A stretch of DNA of 64,000 bases from CALGSZ01 sp042408955 (GCA_042408955.1 JBHOQQ010000136.1:4834-68833), one strand, 5' to 3'. Shown: positions 17,385 to 26,745, counted from the first letter of the stretch. Numbers and translations: made by a program. The notes: generated by a model from the letters alone, not told the origin.

Positions 17385-19604
17385 CTACCCCGCCTTGGCC
17401 AGGGTCTCGCCCTCGTGACCACATTGCGGGCAGCGAATCTGTCCACGCCGGCCCATCTCCACCATGTAGGAGCCGCAACGGGGGCAGGTGACATCCACCG
17501 GCTTGTTCCAAGCCACGAAATCGCAGTCCGGGTAGCGGTCGCAGCCGTAGAATGTCCGCCCTTTCTTCGAGCGTCGCTCGACCACCTGTCCCTCTTTGCA
17601 CTTCGGGCAGGCAATGCCGATCTTTTCGAGGAGCGGCCGGGAATTGCGGCACTCCGGGAAACCGCTGCATGCTAGGAATTTTCCGTATCGCCCGAGCTTG
17701 ATCACCATGGGGCGCCCGCATTTCTCGCACGTTTCTCCAGACGGCTCGTCCTTGAGCCGGACACGCTGGATAGATTCCTCAGCCCGCTTCAACGTCTCCG
17801 TAAACGGCTCATAGAACTCGCGCATCGTTGGCACCCAGGCACGTTCGCCAGCCGCGATCTCATCGAGCTCCTCCTCCATTCGGGAGGTAAAGCCAATGTC
17901 GAAGATTCGCGGGAAGTGCTCGACAAGCAGGTCGTTGACGATCATGCCGAGCTCGGTGGGGACGAGCTTCTTGTTCTCGGATGTGACATACGACCTCGCT
18001 TGCAGCGTGGCGATGGTCGGGGCGTACGTGCTCGGCCGGCCGATGCCCTGCTCCTCCAATGCCTTCACCAGCGTTGCCTCAGTAAACCGCGGAGGTGGCT
18101 GGGTGAAATGTTGCTCGGGGAGCAGCCGGACCAGGTCGAGCTCCTCACCTTGGAGCAAGACCGGCAACGCCCCCTGGTCGAGCTCGTCGGTATCCCCATC
18201 GTCTCGGCCCTGGGTATACACCGCCATAAAACCTGGGAATTTGAGCACCGAGCCGGTAGCCCGGAAGATAAATGGGGGCTCCCCGCCGGCCGCAAGCTGC
18301 TCCGGCTTCCCGGCAGCGATGTCAACAGTGGTGCTATCGAGAACCGCGGGCGCCATCTGGCTGGCGATGAACCGCTGCCAGATCAATTGGTACAACCGGA
18401 ACTGCTGCGGTGTGAGATAGGCCCGCACACTCTCCGGCTCCCGTTGGGGCGCCGTTGGGCGGATCGCCTCGTGCGCTTCCTGCGCTCCCTTTGCCTTGCG
18501 GGTATAGACCGGCGGCTTCTCCGGCACGTACTCAGGACCGAATTTGACGCTGATGACCGCGCGCGCCGCTTGCTGCGCCGACGCCGCAACATTCGTCGAA
18601 TCGGTGCGCATGTAGGTGATCAGCCCTTGGGTGCCATCGGGCCCGAGATCCACCCCCTCATAAAGCTCCTGCGCAATTTGCATGGTGCGGCGCACGGGAA
18701 AATTCAGTTTTCGCGACGCCTCCTGCTGCAACGTGCTCGTGGTAAACGGAGGGGCTGGCCGCCGTTGCGTCTCTCGCTTCGTGACGCTGCTGACCCGATA
18801 CACCGCGCCAGCCAATTGACCGACGATGCGCTGGGTCTCCTCACCCGTTTTCAGCTCGGCTTTCTTGCCGCTAATGCGATGCAGCGTGGCACGGAACACC
18901 TCCCGCCGCTTTGCCGTCTTCTCGGTGCGCTTGGCCAGCTCCGCATCGAGCGTCCAATACTCGACGGGGACGAACTGCTGGATCTCCCGCTCCCGCTCCA
19001 CCACCAGGCGCAATGCCGCGGTTTGCACCCGACCCGCGGACAAGCCACGCTTCACCTTCTTCCACAGGAGAGGGCTGACGCCATAGCCGACCAGCCGGTC
19101 GAGAACCCGGCGCGCTTGCTGCGCATCGACCAAGTTCATGTCAATGTCCCGCGGCTGACGCATCGCCTCGGTCACAGCCTCCGGGGTGATCTCATGAAAG
19201 ACGACTCGCCGCACTGGCTTAGAGCGCGCGTTCGTCACTTCGACCAGATGCCAGGCAATCGCCTCCCCTTCCCGGTCAGGGTCGGTGGCGAGAATGACTT
19301 CCTGCGCGCTTTCCACGCTATCCCGGAGTTCCTTTACGATCTTGGATTTGTCGCGCGGCACGAGGTAGGTTGGCGTGAAGCCGTCCTCGACATTCACTCC
19401 AAGCGTGCTCTTCGGGAGATCACGGACGTGCCCCATCGAGGCCTTCACGGTGAAGCCGCGGCCAAGATATTTCCCTATCGTTTTGGCCTTCGCTGGCGAT
19501 TCTACGATCACCAAGCGGCCCTGGCCGCGCGGCGATTCGCGCGTCGTCGCTCGCTTCTTCGATGTCTCTTTCTCGGTATCCTGTTCTTCTTTCGCTCTGG
19601 GCAT
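17385..19604 (-). CDS. topA: DNA topoisomerase I (type IA)
   Basis: A 739-residue type IA topoisomerase that relaxes negative supercoils. The Toprim domain starts with LVIVESPAKAKTIGKYLG near residue 31 and has ATDPDREGEAIAWHL. The active-site tyrosine lies in GLITYMRTDST. The C-terminus carries three four-cysteine zinc fingers: CEKCG...CSGFPEC, CPKCK...CDRYPDC and CPRCG...CPQC. A lysine/glutamate-rich tail of about 28 residues precedes the Toprim domain. The ATG at 19604 has AGGA six bases upstream, preferred over an upstream in-frame start. It follows dprA on the same strand. Confidence 0.95.
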   Translation of the reverse strand: MPRAKEEQDTEKETSKKRATTRESPRGQGRLVIVESPAKAKTIGKYLGRGFTVKASMGHVRDLPKSTLGVNVEDGFTPTYLVPRDKSKIVKELRDSVESAQEVILATDPDREGEAIAWHLVEVTNARSKPVRRVVFHEITPEAVTEAMRQPRDIDMNLVDAQQARRVLDRLVGYGVSPLLWKKVKRGLSAGRVQTAALRLVVEREREIQQFVPVEYWTLDAELAKRTEKTAKRREVFRATLHRISGKKAELKTGEETQRIVGQLAGAVYRVSSVTKRETQRRPAPPFTTSTLQQEASRKLNFPVRRTMQIAQELYEGVDLGPDGTQGLITYMRTDSTNVAASAQQAARAVISVKFGPEYVPEKPPVYTRKAKGAQEAHEAIRPTAPQREPESVRAYLTPQQFRLYQLIWQRFIASQMAPAVLDSTTVDIAAGKPEQLAAGGEPPFIFRATGSVLKFPGFMAVYTQGRDDGDTDELDQGALPVLLQGEELDLVRLLPEQHFTQPPPRFTEATLVKALEEQGIGRPSTYAPTIATLQARSYVTSENKKLVPTELGMIVNDLLVEHFPRIFDIGFTSRMEEELDEIAAGERAWVPTMREFYEPFTETLKRAEESIQRVRLKDEPSGETCEKCGRPMVIKLGRYGKFLACSGFPECRNSRPLLEKIGIACPKCKEGQVVERRSKKGRTFYGCDRYPDCDFVAWNKPVDVTCPRCGSYMVEMGRRGQIRCPQCGHEGETLAKAG

Positions 19605-19720
19605 AGTAATCCTGCAACTCTCCTGGGTTTGCTTTGCTCTCGCTGACAACCACAGGCGGGAGGATCGGTACGATCACGATGATAGCGCGAGGGTGGCAGG
19701 CAGATCGCGTTCCGCGCCCA

Positions 19721-19749
19721 ACCATAGCGACGGAAATCGAAGGTGTCAA
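19721..19749 (-). promoter_or_regulatory. Sigma70-type promoter of topA
   Basis: Minus strand: perfect TTGACA (19749-19744), 17-base spacer, TATGGT (19726-19721). Transcription would begin near 19714 and leave a leader of about 110 bases before topA. One of the best promoter matches in the window. Confidence 0.7.
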
Positions 19750-19793
19750 GCCGCCGGGCTCCTCTCCGCCAGCTACGCACGAACGATGACGAC

Positions 19794-20909
19794 TTACAAG
19801 CGAACATAGTGCTGAGCACCAGCGTTGCGCACCACGCCCTTCAGTTCCATCATCGTCAGCAGCGCCGATGCCGCCGAAATCTCTAGATTCGCTGCTGCGG
19901 CAAGATCGTCAATGTGCTGTGGCTCAGCAGTCAGAAGCGCCAGCAGCCGCCGCTCATCATCGGTCATGGGCAAGGCTTGTTGGACTGCAGTCTGCTCCCG
20001 GCGCCGCAGCAATTGCAAGTCCTCAAGAATATCCTCCGCGCTCAGCACCGCGCGTGCCCCATCGCGAAGCAAGCGGTTGCTCCCCTGCGTCGCATGGGAC
20101 AGCACCGCGCCAGGCACCACGAAGACGTCTCTCCCTTGGTCGGCCGCGAAGTCGCAGGTGATAAGCGCGCCACTCTTCTCTGGAGCCTCGACGATGACCA
20201 CGCCGAGAGACAAGCCAGAGATGATGCGATTGCGCGGCGGGAAATTGACCGCATCGGGCTGAGTGTCCGGAGGGTAATCCGAAATGAGCGCACCCGCGTT
20301 CACGATCCTTTGGGCGAGGTGCCGGTGTTCGGGTGGATAGATGACGTTGACTCCGCTTCCCAGCACGGCAAGCGTCCGGCCACCGGCATCGAGCGCTGCC
20401 TGGTGAGCCACCCCATCAATTCCTCTCGCTAGTCCAGAGACGATGGTGACTCCGGCTTCGGCAAGCTCCCGCGCCAGTCGCGACGCGATCTCACGCCCAC
20501 CGGCCGTTGCCCTCCGGGTCCCAACGATAGCGACCGCCGTGGCATCGTCCGACTGGAGCGTGCCACGCACGTAGAGCACAGGGGGCGGCGACGGGATCTG
20601 TGCGAGGAGCGGCGGGTAATCCGCATCTGCAAGCGTCACCACGCGCACGCCGAGCTTTTCGAGACGCTCGACTTCCTTTTCAAGGGCCAGCGTTGCCCGC
20701 GTTTGGACGAGGCTTTCGACGGACCGCTCGTCGAGGACCGCACGAAGCTGGCTCACCGGCGCATGCCAGGCCGCTCGTAGTGAGCCAAAAGCCTCAAGCA
20801 ATCGCTGGATTCGCATTGGGCCGATGTATGGCGCTCGGTGGAAGCCAATCCAATACACCCGCTCCTCATCGGCCATTGCCCCCTGCGCCGGCTCAGCAAT
20901 CTGCACCAT
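19794..20909 (-). CDS. dprA: DNA processing protein DprA (single-strand DNA-binding RecA loader)
   Basis: A 371-residue DprA/Smf protein that binds incoming single-stranded DNA and loads RecA during natural transformation. A SAM-like N-domain is followed by the Rossmann-like core with VGTRRAT, SGLARGIDGVAHQAAL, LGSGVNVIYPPEH and FPPRNRIISGL. The last 65 residues form the winged-helix DprA C-domain (DERRLLALLTAEPQHIDDLA...). ATG at 20909 has GGGGGA just upstream; the open frame continues far to the left end of a neighbouring plus-strand gene and that part is not coding. Presence suggests, but does not prove, competence. Confidence 0.92.
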   Translation of the reverse strand: MVQIAEPAQGAMADEERVYWIGFHRAPYIGPMRIQRLLEAFGSLRAAWHAPVSQLRAVLDERSVESLVQTRATLALEKEVERLEKLGVRVVTLADADYPPLLAQIPSPPPVLYVRGTLQSDDATAVAIVGTRRATAGGREIASRLARELAEAGVTIVSGLARGIDGVAHQAALDAGGRTLAVLGSGVNVIYPPEHRHLAQRIVNAGALISDYPPDTQPDAVNFPPRNRIISGLSLGVVIVEAPEKSGALITCDFAADQGRDVFVVPGAVLSHATQGSNRLLRDGARAVLSAEDILEDLQLLRRREQTAVQQALPMTDDERRLLALLTAEPQHIDDLAAAANLEISAASALLTMMELKGVVRNAGAQHYVRL

Positions 20910-21040
20910 CGTCCCCCGCTGCTCCCTCCACGTTTCGCCATGCCTTCCCCAGCGCCATTCGCGGTGCCCCATGCGCGACCCTGGATAACAAGGGAGCATA
21001 CGCGACGAAGGCGCTCGCCATCCGCTGGTTCTATCTTGGC

Positions 21041-21046
21041 TATACT
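21041..21046 (+). promoter_or_regulatory. Possible -10 element upstream of the beta-lactamase-like gene
   Basis: TATACT on the plus strand within the divergent dprA/beta-lactamase-like intergenic region. No convincing -35 box is placed 16-18 bases upstream, so the call rests on the -10 match and location only. Confidence 0.3.
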
Positions 21047-21168
21047 CTCCTTGTCCTGTCCTGGCAAGGGCCTCTGGTGACGCGGTCCCGCTCGTGGAGA
21101 TCGGCCGCATCAGCAGTGGTGCCCTCCACCAGGAGCAGATTGGCACACGGAGCAGGGTTAGCAAACAC

Positions 21169-22275
21169 GTGCGGTTCGACGAGCGGCGTACACACGCCAA
21201 AACCGGATGGGCCATGGGGCTTGCTACGGTGGCCCTAGCGGTCGCCGGGTTCCTATCTGGCTGCATGGAATCGGGTGAAAGCCCGCTCACGACGAAGCAA
21301 CCCGGTGCAGCGCCGACGGCGACGAGCGGGAGCGCGTCGGTGACACCGGCTCTCGGCATGAGCGCGTCGCCTGTAACTCTGCCAGGAACACCCACGAGCA
21401 ACGCGCGCTCCGATGCAGTTGCCCACCTGCTCGAAGGCGAACGCGGTATCATCGGTGTCGTGATGGCCAGACCCGAAGGCGACATGCTGGTCAGCCGCAA
21501 CGCCGATACTCCCTTCATTGCCGCGAGTCTCTATAAGCTCATCCTTTTAGCCGACATCTACCGGCGCATCGAGGCGGGTGAGCTAGCGTTGTCGGATTCT
21601 TTGGTGCTGCGACGTGATTACTTCCCAGCCGCCGGGGAGCTACCCGATGGCTATTGGGATGAGGACGCTCTCGGATCCTCCGTGACCGTTGAAGAAGCGC
21701 TGTTTGCCACGGGAGCCTACTCAAGCAACATTGGCGCGCGGGCACTCCTTTCTCTCACCGACACAGCGTCGCTCAATGCAATGGCGCAACGCCTTGGATT
21801 GACCTCCACACACCTGTTTGTCGCAGACCTCGATCAGCTCGCTGATTGGCCACCACAGCCCGGTCCAGGGACGTCCGCGGCGGACCTGCGCGTTGCCATT
21901 GATTTCATCACCACGTCGGCAGCAGAGGGTCCGGTCAACATCACAACGCCGCGAGATATGGCGCGTTTCTTCGAGCTCCTTTGGAAGGGTGAGGTCGTCA
22001 GCCCGAGCATCAGCACGGAAATCCTGCACATCCTCAGCCAGCAAGCCGTCGATGACCGGTTCCCCTTTCTCGTCCCAACATCGGCAATTGTGGCGCACAA
22101 GACCGGGAACCTCGATCACGTGGTTCATGATGTGGGCATCATTCAGGCACCGGATGGACCAATCATTGTCGCCGCGATGGTCGAAGCTGCACCAGACGAT
22201 GATCGAGCGACGCAGATTATCCAGCGGCTCGCACGTATCGCCTACGGCAGGTACGACATCCCCGCGCTTCGCTAA
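21169..22275 (+). CDS. Exported class A beta-lactamase-like serine hydrolase, probable lipoprotein
   Basis: A 368-residue penicillin-recognising serine hydrolase. A basic N-region and hydrophobic core end at a lipobox LSGC (cysteine at residue 32), then comes a Thr/Ser/Pro-rich linker to about residue 85. The catalytic SxxK is SLYK (120-123), the SxN motif is SSN (185-187) and the KTG motif is HKTGN (310-314). This matches the beta-lactamase2 class A fold; it could be a true beta-lactamase or a cell-wall hydrolase without resistance function. The GTG at 21169 gives a standard signal peptide; GTG at 21094 in the same frame is an alternative. Confidence 0.85.
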   Translation: MRFDERRTHAKTGWAMGLATVALAVAGFLSGCMESGESPLTTKQPGAAPTATSGSASVTPALGMSASPVTLPGTPTSNARSDAVAHLLEGERGIIGVVMARPEGDMLVSRNADTPFIAASLYKLILLADIYRRIEAGELALSDSLVLRRDYFPAAGELPDGYWDEDALGSSVTVEEALFATGAYSSNIGARALLSLTDTASLNAMAQRLGLTSTHLFVADLDQLADWPPQPGPGTSAADLRVAIDFITTSAAEGPVNITTPRDMARFFELLWKGEVVSPSISTEILHILSQQAVDDRFPFLVPTSAIVAHKTGNLDHVVHDVGIIQAPDGPIIVAAMVEAAPDDDRATQIIQRLARIAYGRYDIPALR

Positions 22276-22655
22276 CGTCCTTCTTGCAACACACCGCGGC
22301 ACGCCTTTGAGCAAGCGGCCCGCCAAGCCCATTACATTTGGACCTCTGTAGCAGCCGCAAACGTTGTGACCGGCAATGCGTGGTTGTTATTATCCGAAAT
22401 GAAAGCGGGTCAGGTAGGCTTGGCGGCATCGGCGCGATGGGAGAGCCGGGCGCCCAATATTGAAAACGCCAAAGGCGTACCTTGCGGCACCATTGTTGCA
22501 TGACGGTAACGACAGCTTGAGCAGCAACGATGATAAGCGGGATCGCGGGAACGCATAATCGAATTCCTGGTCACGCTTCAGCGCCGTCGTGCGGAGCAGG
22601 ATACCCTGTCCGGGTCGGAAGCTGATCGGTGCCACACCTGCGCAGGATACTCACG
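22276..22655. other. Intergenic region before the M50 protease
   Basis: No convincing gene. A possible plus-strand promoter, TTGTGA (22364-22369) with an 18-base spacer to TATTAT (22388-22393), lies 260 bases before the protease start; if real, the transcript has a long leader. Short open frames here look like non-coding sequence. Confidence 0.4.
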
Positions 22656-23810
22656 ATGCGCTCGCTCACACTGGGACAACTCCATGGCATCGACGTTCGG
22701 GTTCACCCGACGTTTGCCCTTGTCCTGGTGTGGATCATCTACCACTGGGGCATCGTCGAGGGTGGTGGGATCTTCTCCATTGCCTACGGCATGCTATTGT
22801 GCGGCTTTGTCTTCGCGTTTGTACTCCTGCATGAGTTCGGCCACAGCCTGATGGCCCTCCACTACGGCATCCGCGTGCGCGATATCACGCTCGTTCCCTT
22901 TGGGGGTGTCGCGCGCGTCGAGCACATTCCAACACGGCCCGGCATCGAGGCGCTCATCGCCATTGCCGGTCCAGCCATCAACGTTGCGCTTGCCATGTTG
23001 CTGCTGCCACTGCTGACCTTCACTGGCATCGTTCGTGGCTTCGACTCGGTCGGTGATTTCCTTGAAGACTTGAACCAGATTGCCCCAAGCGGATTGCTTT
23101 CCTACCTCTTTGTCGCCAACGTGATGATTGTGGCCTTCAATCTTCTTCCTGCGTTCCCAATGGACGGTGGCCGGCTGTTGCGCGCCGGGCTGTCGACCAT
23201 CCTGACCCGGGAGGAGGCGACCCGAATCGCGGTCACCCTCGGAGTGATCGTTTCCATTGGAATCGCCACGCTCGGGTTATGGTGGCAGGATTATGTCTTG
23301 CCCATCATTGCCATTTTTGTCGTCATCGCTGCCTACGCCGAGGGTCGAGTTGTCCGCCTAGAAGAGGCGATGCGGCGCCTGCGCGTCGGGCAGTTTGCCG
23401 TCTGGGATCGGGGCGGTGTTGAGGAAGATGATCTGTTGTCGTATGCGCTGCGCGGTGGTCCCCGCGATGTTGTCGTCACCAGGGACGGGCGGGTTGTCGG
23501 GATGGTTTGGCGCAGCGAGTTGCTTCGCGTGTTGCACGGCGAGGCCGATCATGTGACGGCCGGTGAGGCGATGGATCCCAACGTGGCCACAGCCGATGCA
23601 GATGAGTCGGTGTACGACGTCCAACGCAAAATGCAACTCCTCAATCAATGGACGATCCCGGTAACGGAGGGTGGTCTGTATCGCGGCGTCTTTACCGCGG
23701 ACCGGGTCATCCACGTCTACCGGTATTTGAACGCCCAATCGCCCGAGCGACGCCGGTGGCAAGAAGTTGCCGGAGCAGTCGGAGAGCTGTTCCGTACCGT
23801 CGGTCGCTAG
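22656..23810 (+). CDS. Site-2 protease family (M50) membrane metalloprotease with CBS domains
   Basis: A 384-residue intramembrane zinc protease similar to SpoIVFB/sll0862-type proteins. The HEFGH zinc site is at 59-63 within a membrane span, and the third ligand is in FPMDGGR (D170). Around six membrane spans are visible up to residue 225. A CBS-domain pair follows at roughly 240-360 (DVVVTRDGRVVGMVW..., AMDPNVATADADESVYDV...), which in this family binds adenine nucleotides and controls activity. ATG at 22656 has AGGA eight bases upstream and was preferred over a GTG 27 bases earlier. Its substrate is unknown, perhaps an anti-sigma factor. Confidence 0.88.
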   Translation: MRSLTLGQLHGIDVRVHPTFALVLVWIIYHWGIVEGGGIFSIAYGMLLCGFVFAFVLLHEFGHSLMALHYGIRVRDITLVPFGGVARVEHIPTRPGIEALIAIAGPAINVALAMLLLPLLTFTGIVRGFDSVGDFLEDLNQIAPSGLLSYLFVANVMIVAFNLLPAFPMDGGRLLRAGLSTILTREEATRIAVTLGVIVSIGIATLGLWWQDYVLPIIAIFVVIAAYAEGRVVRLEEAMRRLRVGQFAVWDRGGVEEDDLLSYALRGGPRDVVVTRDGRVVGMVWRSELLRVLHGEADHVTAGEAMDPNVATADADESVYDVQRKMQLLNQWTIPVTEGGLYRGVFTADRVIHVYRYLNAQSPERRRWQEVAGAVGELFRTVGR

Positions 23811-23838
23811 CGCTGCAACCCGTTCCAAGCACCGGCAC

Positions 23839-23867
23839 TTGACCCCATTAGCCGGCAGGAGTAGGAT
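23839..23867 (+). promoter_or_regulatory. Promoter of the rrf2-iscS operon
   Basis: TTGACC (23839-23844), 17-base spacer, TAGGAT (23862-23867). Transcription would start about 35 bases before the Rrf2 start, so the regulator could bind here and repress itself, as IscR does; this autoregulation is inference. Confidence 0.6.
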
Positions 23868-23909
23868 CGAAGCAGCCAAGGCCGCCTGTACCAGCGGCGT
23901 GGAGGCGAT

Positions 23910-24374
23910 ATGAAGGTATCAACGCGAGGCGAATATGGTGTCCGGGCGATGGTGGCGCTCGCTCGCAACTATGGGGTTGGCCCCATGTCCATTGCGGCGA
24001 TGGCCAAGGAGTCGTCCGTCCCGTATGCCTATCTTGAACAATTGATTGTCCCATTGCGACGAGCGGGTCTTGTCACGAGCAAGCGGGGAGCGCACGGTGG
24101 ATACCAGCTTGCGCGGCCGCCCGAGCAGGTGCGCGTGGGCGAGATCTATCGCGTCATGGAAGGCCCAGTGGCGCCGATGGACTGCGTGTCGGAGAACGTG
24201 CAAGACCAGACCTGCCCGCTGATTGAGGGCTGCGAAACCCGGCCGGTTTGGCTCAAGGTCCGCGACTCCATCGTGGAGGCCCTGGATTCGTTGACGCTTG
24301 CCGATCTCGTCAGCCAGAGCAAGCGCCGTCCGCCTCGCGGCTCAACGCGCGTCACTGAGCGCGTGCCCGCCTAG
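23910..24374 (+). CDS. Rrf2-family transcriptional regulator (IscR-like, probable Fe-S sensor)
   Basis: A 154-residue winged-helix regulator. The N-terminus MKVSTRGEYGVRAMVALA and GGYQLARPPEQVRVGEIYRVMEGP are diagnostic of the Rrf2 family. Three cysteines at 92, 102 and 108 form a CX9CX5C pattern in the position where IscR has CX5CX5C, so an iron-sulfur cluster is likely but spacing differs. GGAGG precedes the ATG. It lies 51 bases upstream of a cysteine desulfurase, which supports a role in controlling iron-sulfur cluster synthesis. Confidence 0.88.
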   Translation: MKVSTRGEYGVRAMVALARNYGVGPMSIAAMAKESSVPYAYLEQLIVPLRRAGLVTSKRGAHGGYQLARPPEQVRVGEIYRVMEGPVAPMDCVSENVQDQTCPLIEGCETRPVWLKVRDSIVEALDSLTLADLVSQSKRRPPRGSTRVTERVPA

Positions 24375-24425
24375 GCGGTCTGCACTCCTCCCCTGCCGCC
24401 CGCTCCACCGGATGGTGCTGCCACG

Positions 24426-25619
24426 ATGCCTATCCATCCACGTGAGGATGTGATCTACCTGGACCACGCGGCCACGACGCCGGTCGATCCGGTCGTCGTT
24501 GAGGCCATGCTGCCCTTCTTCACCGAGCATTTCGGCAATCCGTCGAGCATTTATCAGCTCGGGCAAGATGCACGGGCGGCGCTTGACCGCGCCCGCGCCG
24601 CTGTTGCGCGCGTGCTGCACTGCCAGCCCGCCGAGGTACTCTTCACGAGCGGCGCGACCGAGAGCGATAACCTCGCGCTGATCGGCGTTGCGTGGTATCA
24701 CCGGCTTCAGACGCCCGATGGCCCTCCGCCGCACATCGTAACGACCGCGATCGAGCACCACGCGGTGCTGCACACGGCCGCGTGGCTGGAGCGCCAGGGC
24801 TTCTCGGTGACGTACGTTCAGCCCGATGCCGAGGGCTTCATCAATCCGGACGATATCGCACGAGCCATCCGCCCGGAAACGCGGCTGGTGTCGGTGATGT
24901 ATGCCAACAATGAGATCGGCACGATTCAGCCCATCGCCGAGATCGGGCGCCTGGCACGCGAGCGGGGAATCACGTTTCACACAGACGCCGTTCAGGCCGC
25001 TGGCTTATTGCCCCTGGACGTCGAAGCGCTGAATGTCGATCTGCTCTCCCTTTCTGCCCACAAATTTTATGGCCCGAAGGGTGTCGGCGTGCTCTACATC
25101 CGCAAGCAGACGCCGATCGCCTACCAGCAGCATGGAGGTGGGCAGGAAGGAGGGAAGCGGGGCGGCACTGAGAACGTGCCTGGCATTGTGGGCATGGCAG
25201 TCGCTCTCCAGCGCGCGGACGCCGAGCGGGTTGCCTACAATGCTCACTGCTCCTCCCTGCGCGACCGGCTCTGGCAAGGCATCCAGGAGCGGATTCCAGA
25301 TGCGAAACTCAACGGTACTGCTGATTGGAGTCGCCGCCTGGCCAACAATCTGAACGTGGCGATTCCGGGCGTCCAGGGTGAAACCGTGTTGCTTAGCCTC
25401 GACATGCAAGGCATTGCCGCCTCTGCTGGGTCGGCCTGCACCACCGGCCGCTCCGATCCGAGTCACGTGCTGCTCGCGATTGGTCTGCCGGAAGAGCGCT
25501 GCCGCGCGAGCTTGCGCTTGACCGTGGGCTGGGCCAACACCGCTGAGCAGATGGACGAGACAGTGGAAACGCTCGCCGACGTCGTGGCGCGCATTCGCCA
25601 GCTCGCTGGGGTCTCATAG
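24426..25619 (+). CDS. iscS: Cysteine desulfurase (NifS/IscS type, class V aminotransferase)
   Basis: A 397-residue PLP enzyme that removes sulfur from cysteine and passes it to iron-sulfur assembly or tRNA thiolation. It begins YLDHAATTPVDP; HTDAVQAAG precedes the PLP lysine K213 (SAHKFYGPKG); the catalytic cysteine is C338 in SAGSACTTG, in the long flexible loop typical of group I IscS/NifS. It follows an Rrf2 regulator in one transcription unit. No IscU or MnmA gene follows, so the sulfur acceptor must be encoded elsewhere. Confidence 0.92.
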   Translation: MPIHPREDVIYLDHAATTPVDPVVVEAMLPFFTEHFGNPSSIYQLGQDARAALDRARAAVARVLHCQPAEVLFTSGATESDNLALIGVAWYHRLQTPDGPPPHIVTTAIEHHAVLHTAAWLERQGFSVTYVQPDAEGFINPDDIARAIRPETRLVSVMYANNEIGTIQPIAEIGRLARERGITFHTDAVQAAGLLPLDVEALNVDLLSLSAHKFYGPKGVGVLYIRKQTPIAYQQHGGGQEGGKRGGTENVPGIVGMAVALQRADAERVAYNAHCSSLRDRLWQGIQERIPDAKLNGTADWSRRLANNLNVAIPGVQGETVLLSLDMQGIAASAGSACTTGRSDPSHVLLAIGLPEERCRASLRLTVGWANTAEQMDETVETLADVVARIRQLAGVS

Positions 25620-26058
25620 CCGAGATAATTGTCTATCGTTTTGGTGAAAGCTCCCGGCAGCGACGTTGTCCAGATGTCCCGCAACGCAACGGAGGGGCGA
25701 TTCTCGCTTGGCTCAGGATGAGGGGAATAGCGAGCTATTGTTCAACGTCCACGCCGCTCCCGAATTGACCACAGGCCAACGGCGCTCGTCGTTCGCTGGG
25801 ACCCGCGCGGGCCTGAAACGCCCTGGGAGCGCCGATCGAATCCGCCGTAGCAAGCTCTTTGATGGCGAGTGTCGGTTTCTCTCGTACCCCCTAGGGACTG
25901 AGTCACGCAGAGCCGTCTTCTGAGCTGAACCTGCCCCGGACGACACCGAAAGGTCAAAGAACGTTGGACGTCAGCCCCCAGGATCAGGCCTCATCGCGAA
26001 TCACCGTGCCTTGCCACGCGTACCGTAACTGCACGGGTGCAGTGGTTCCGATTCGCGA
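25620..26058. other. Intergenic region between iscS and scpB
   Basis: No convincing gene on either strand. The right end holds nested inverted repeats (25993-26059) described separately. No clear terminator with a U tract follows iscS. Confidence 0.5.
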
Positions 26059-26059
26059 T
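25993..26059. other. Nested inverted-repeat element (possible three-way RNA junction)
   Basis: A perfect 10-bp outer repeat, ATCGCGAATC at 25993-26002 and GATTCGCGAT at 26050-26059, encloses two small hairpins: CGTG/CACG (26005-26008 with 26015-26018) and ACTGCA/TGCAGT (26028-26033 with 26038-26043, loop CGGG). Both strands could fold. It abuts the scpB stop codon, so it may be the 3' end of the scpAB transcript or a small structured RNA. Function is not established. Confidence 0.35.
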
Positions 26060-26742
26060 CACACCGATCCGGCGCCGTTGCTGGGATGTTCCGCTTGGGC
26101 TCCGGCAATGGCCTGCGTCAATGTCGCCCGGAGGTCCCGGCCATCAACCTGGCCGAGAGGCGGCAGGTCCGCCAGTGATTTCAGGCCGAAATGCGCCAGG
26201 AATTCTGGCGTCGTCCCATATTGCAGGGGATTGCCCGCCGTTTGCAGGCGGCCAACGACCTCGATGAGTCCACGAGACAGCAGCGTGGCGAGCACACCAG
26301 AGCAATCGACGCCCCGCACGGCCTCGATTTCAGCGCGGGTGACGGGCTGCTGATAGGCAATAATCGCCAGGGTTTCCAACGCAGCCGTGGACAGCCGGGT
26401 CTCGCGCTCTAGGCCGAGAAAGCGTCGCACGTACGGGGCAAAGCGCGGGGCAGTCGCCAGTTGAATGCGATCCCCATGTCGCTGGACAACCCAACCTCGA
26501 CCAGCGGCCCGCTCGAGCTGCTGAAGAGCTTGTTCGATTCGGTGAGGTGCGACTCCTGCTGCCCGCGCCAGCTCGTCAAGCGTCGCTGGTGCTGGGGTCA
26601 CCAGCAGCAGTGCCTCAACAAGGGCAGCAAGCTCCTCATCAGGCAGCGACTCTGGAGGCAACTCGAGTGTCAGGTTCGCAGGCTGCGCCTCGGATGCGGT
26701 TTCGCTCGTCACGGCGTGCGGCAGTAGCTGATTGGACATCAT
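26059..26742 (-). CDS. scpB: Segregation and condensation protein B
   Basis: A 227-residue winged-helix partner of SMC-ScpA in chromosome condensation. Diagnostic stretches are LVEALLLVTPAPATLDELARAAGV, TRLSTAALETLAIIAYQQPVTRAEIEAVRGVDCSGVLATLLSRGLIEVVG and QYGTTPEFLAHFGLKSLADLP. A 30-residue non-conserved N-terminal tail precedes the first helix. Two adjacent ATG codons mark the start, three bases after the scpA stop, so the two genes form one operon. Confidence 0.93.
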   Translation of the reverse strand: MMSNQLLPHAVTSETASEAQPANLTLELPPESLPDEELAALVEALLLVTPAPATLDELARAAGVAPHRIEQALQQLERAAGRGWVVQRHGDRIQLATAPRFAPYVRRFLGLERETRLSTAALETLAIIAYQQPVTRAEIEAVRGVDCSGVLATLLSRGLIEVVGRLQTAGNPLQYGTTPEFLAHFGLKSLADLPPLGQVDGRDLRATLTQAIAGAQAEHPSNGAGSV

Positions 26743-26745
26743 CGC

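Noticed and set aside
17916..19646. 576-codon open frame on the plus strand
   Set aside because: It is antisense to topA, whose motifs are complete; long antisense frames are expected in GC-rich genes.
20910..21518. Upstream continuation of the dprA frame
   Set aside because: The part before 20909 has no DprA similarity, lies before a good ribosome-binding site and is antisense to the beta-lactamase-like gene.
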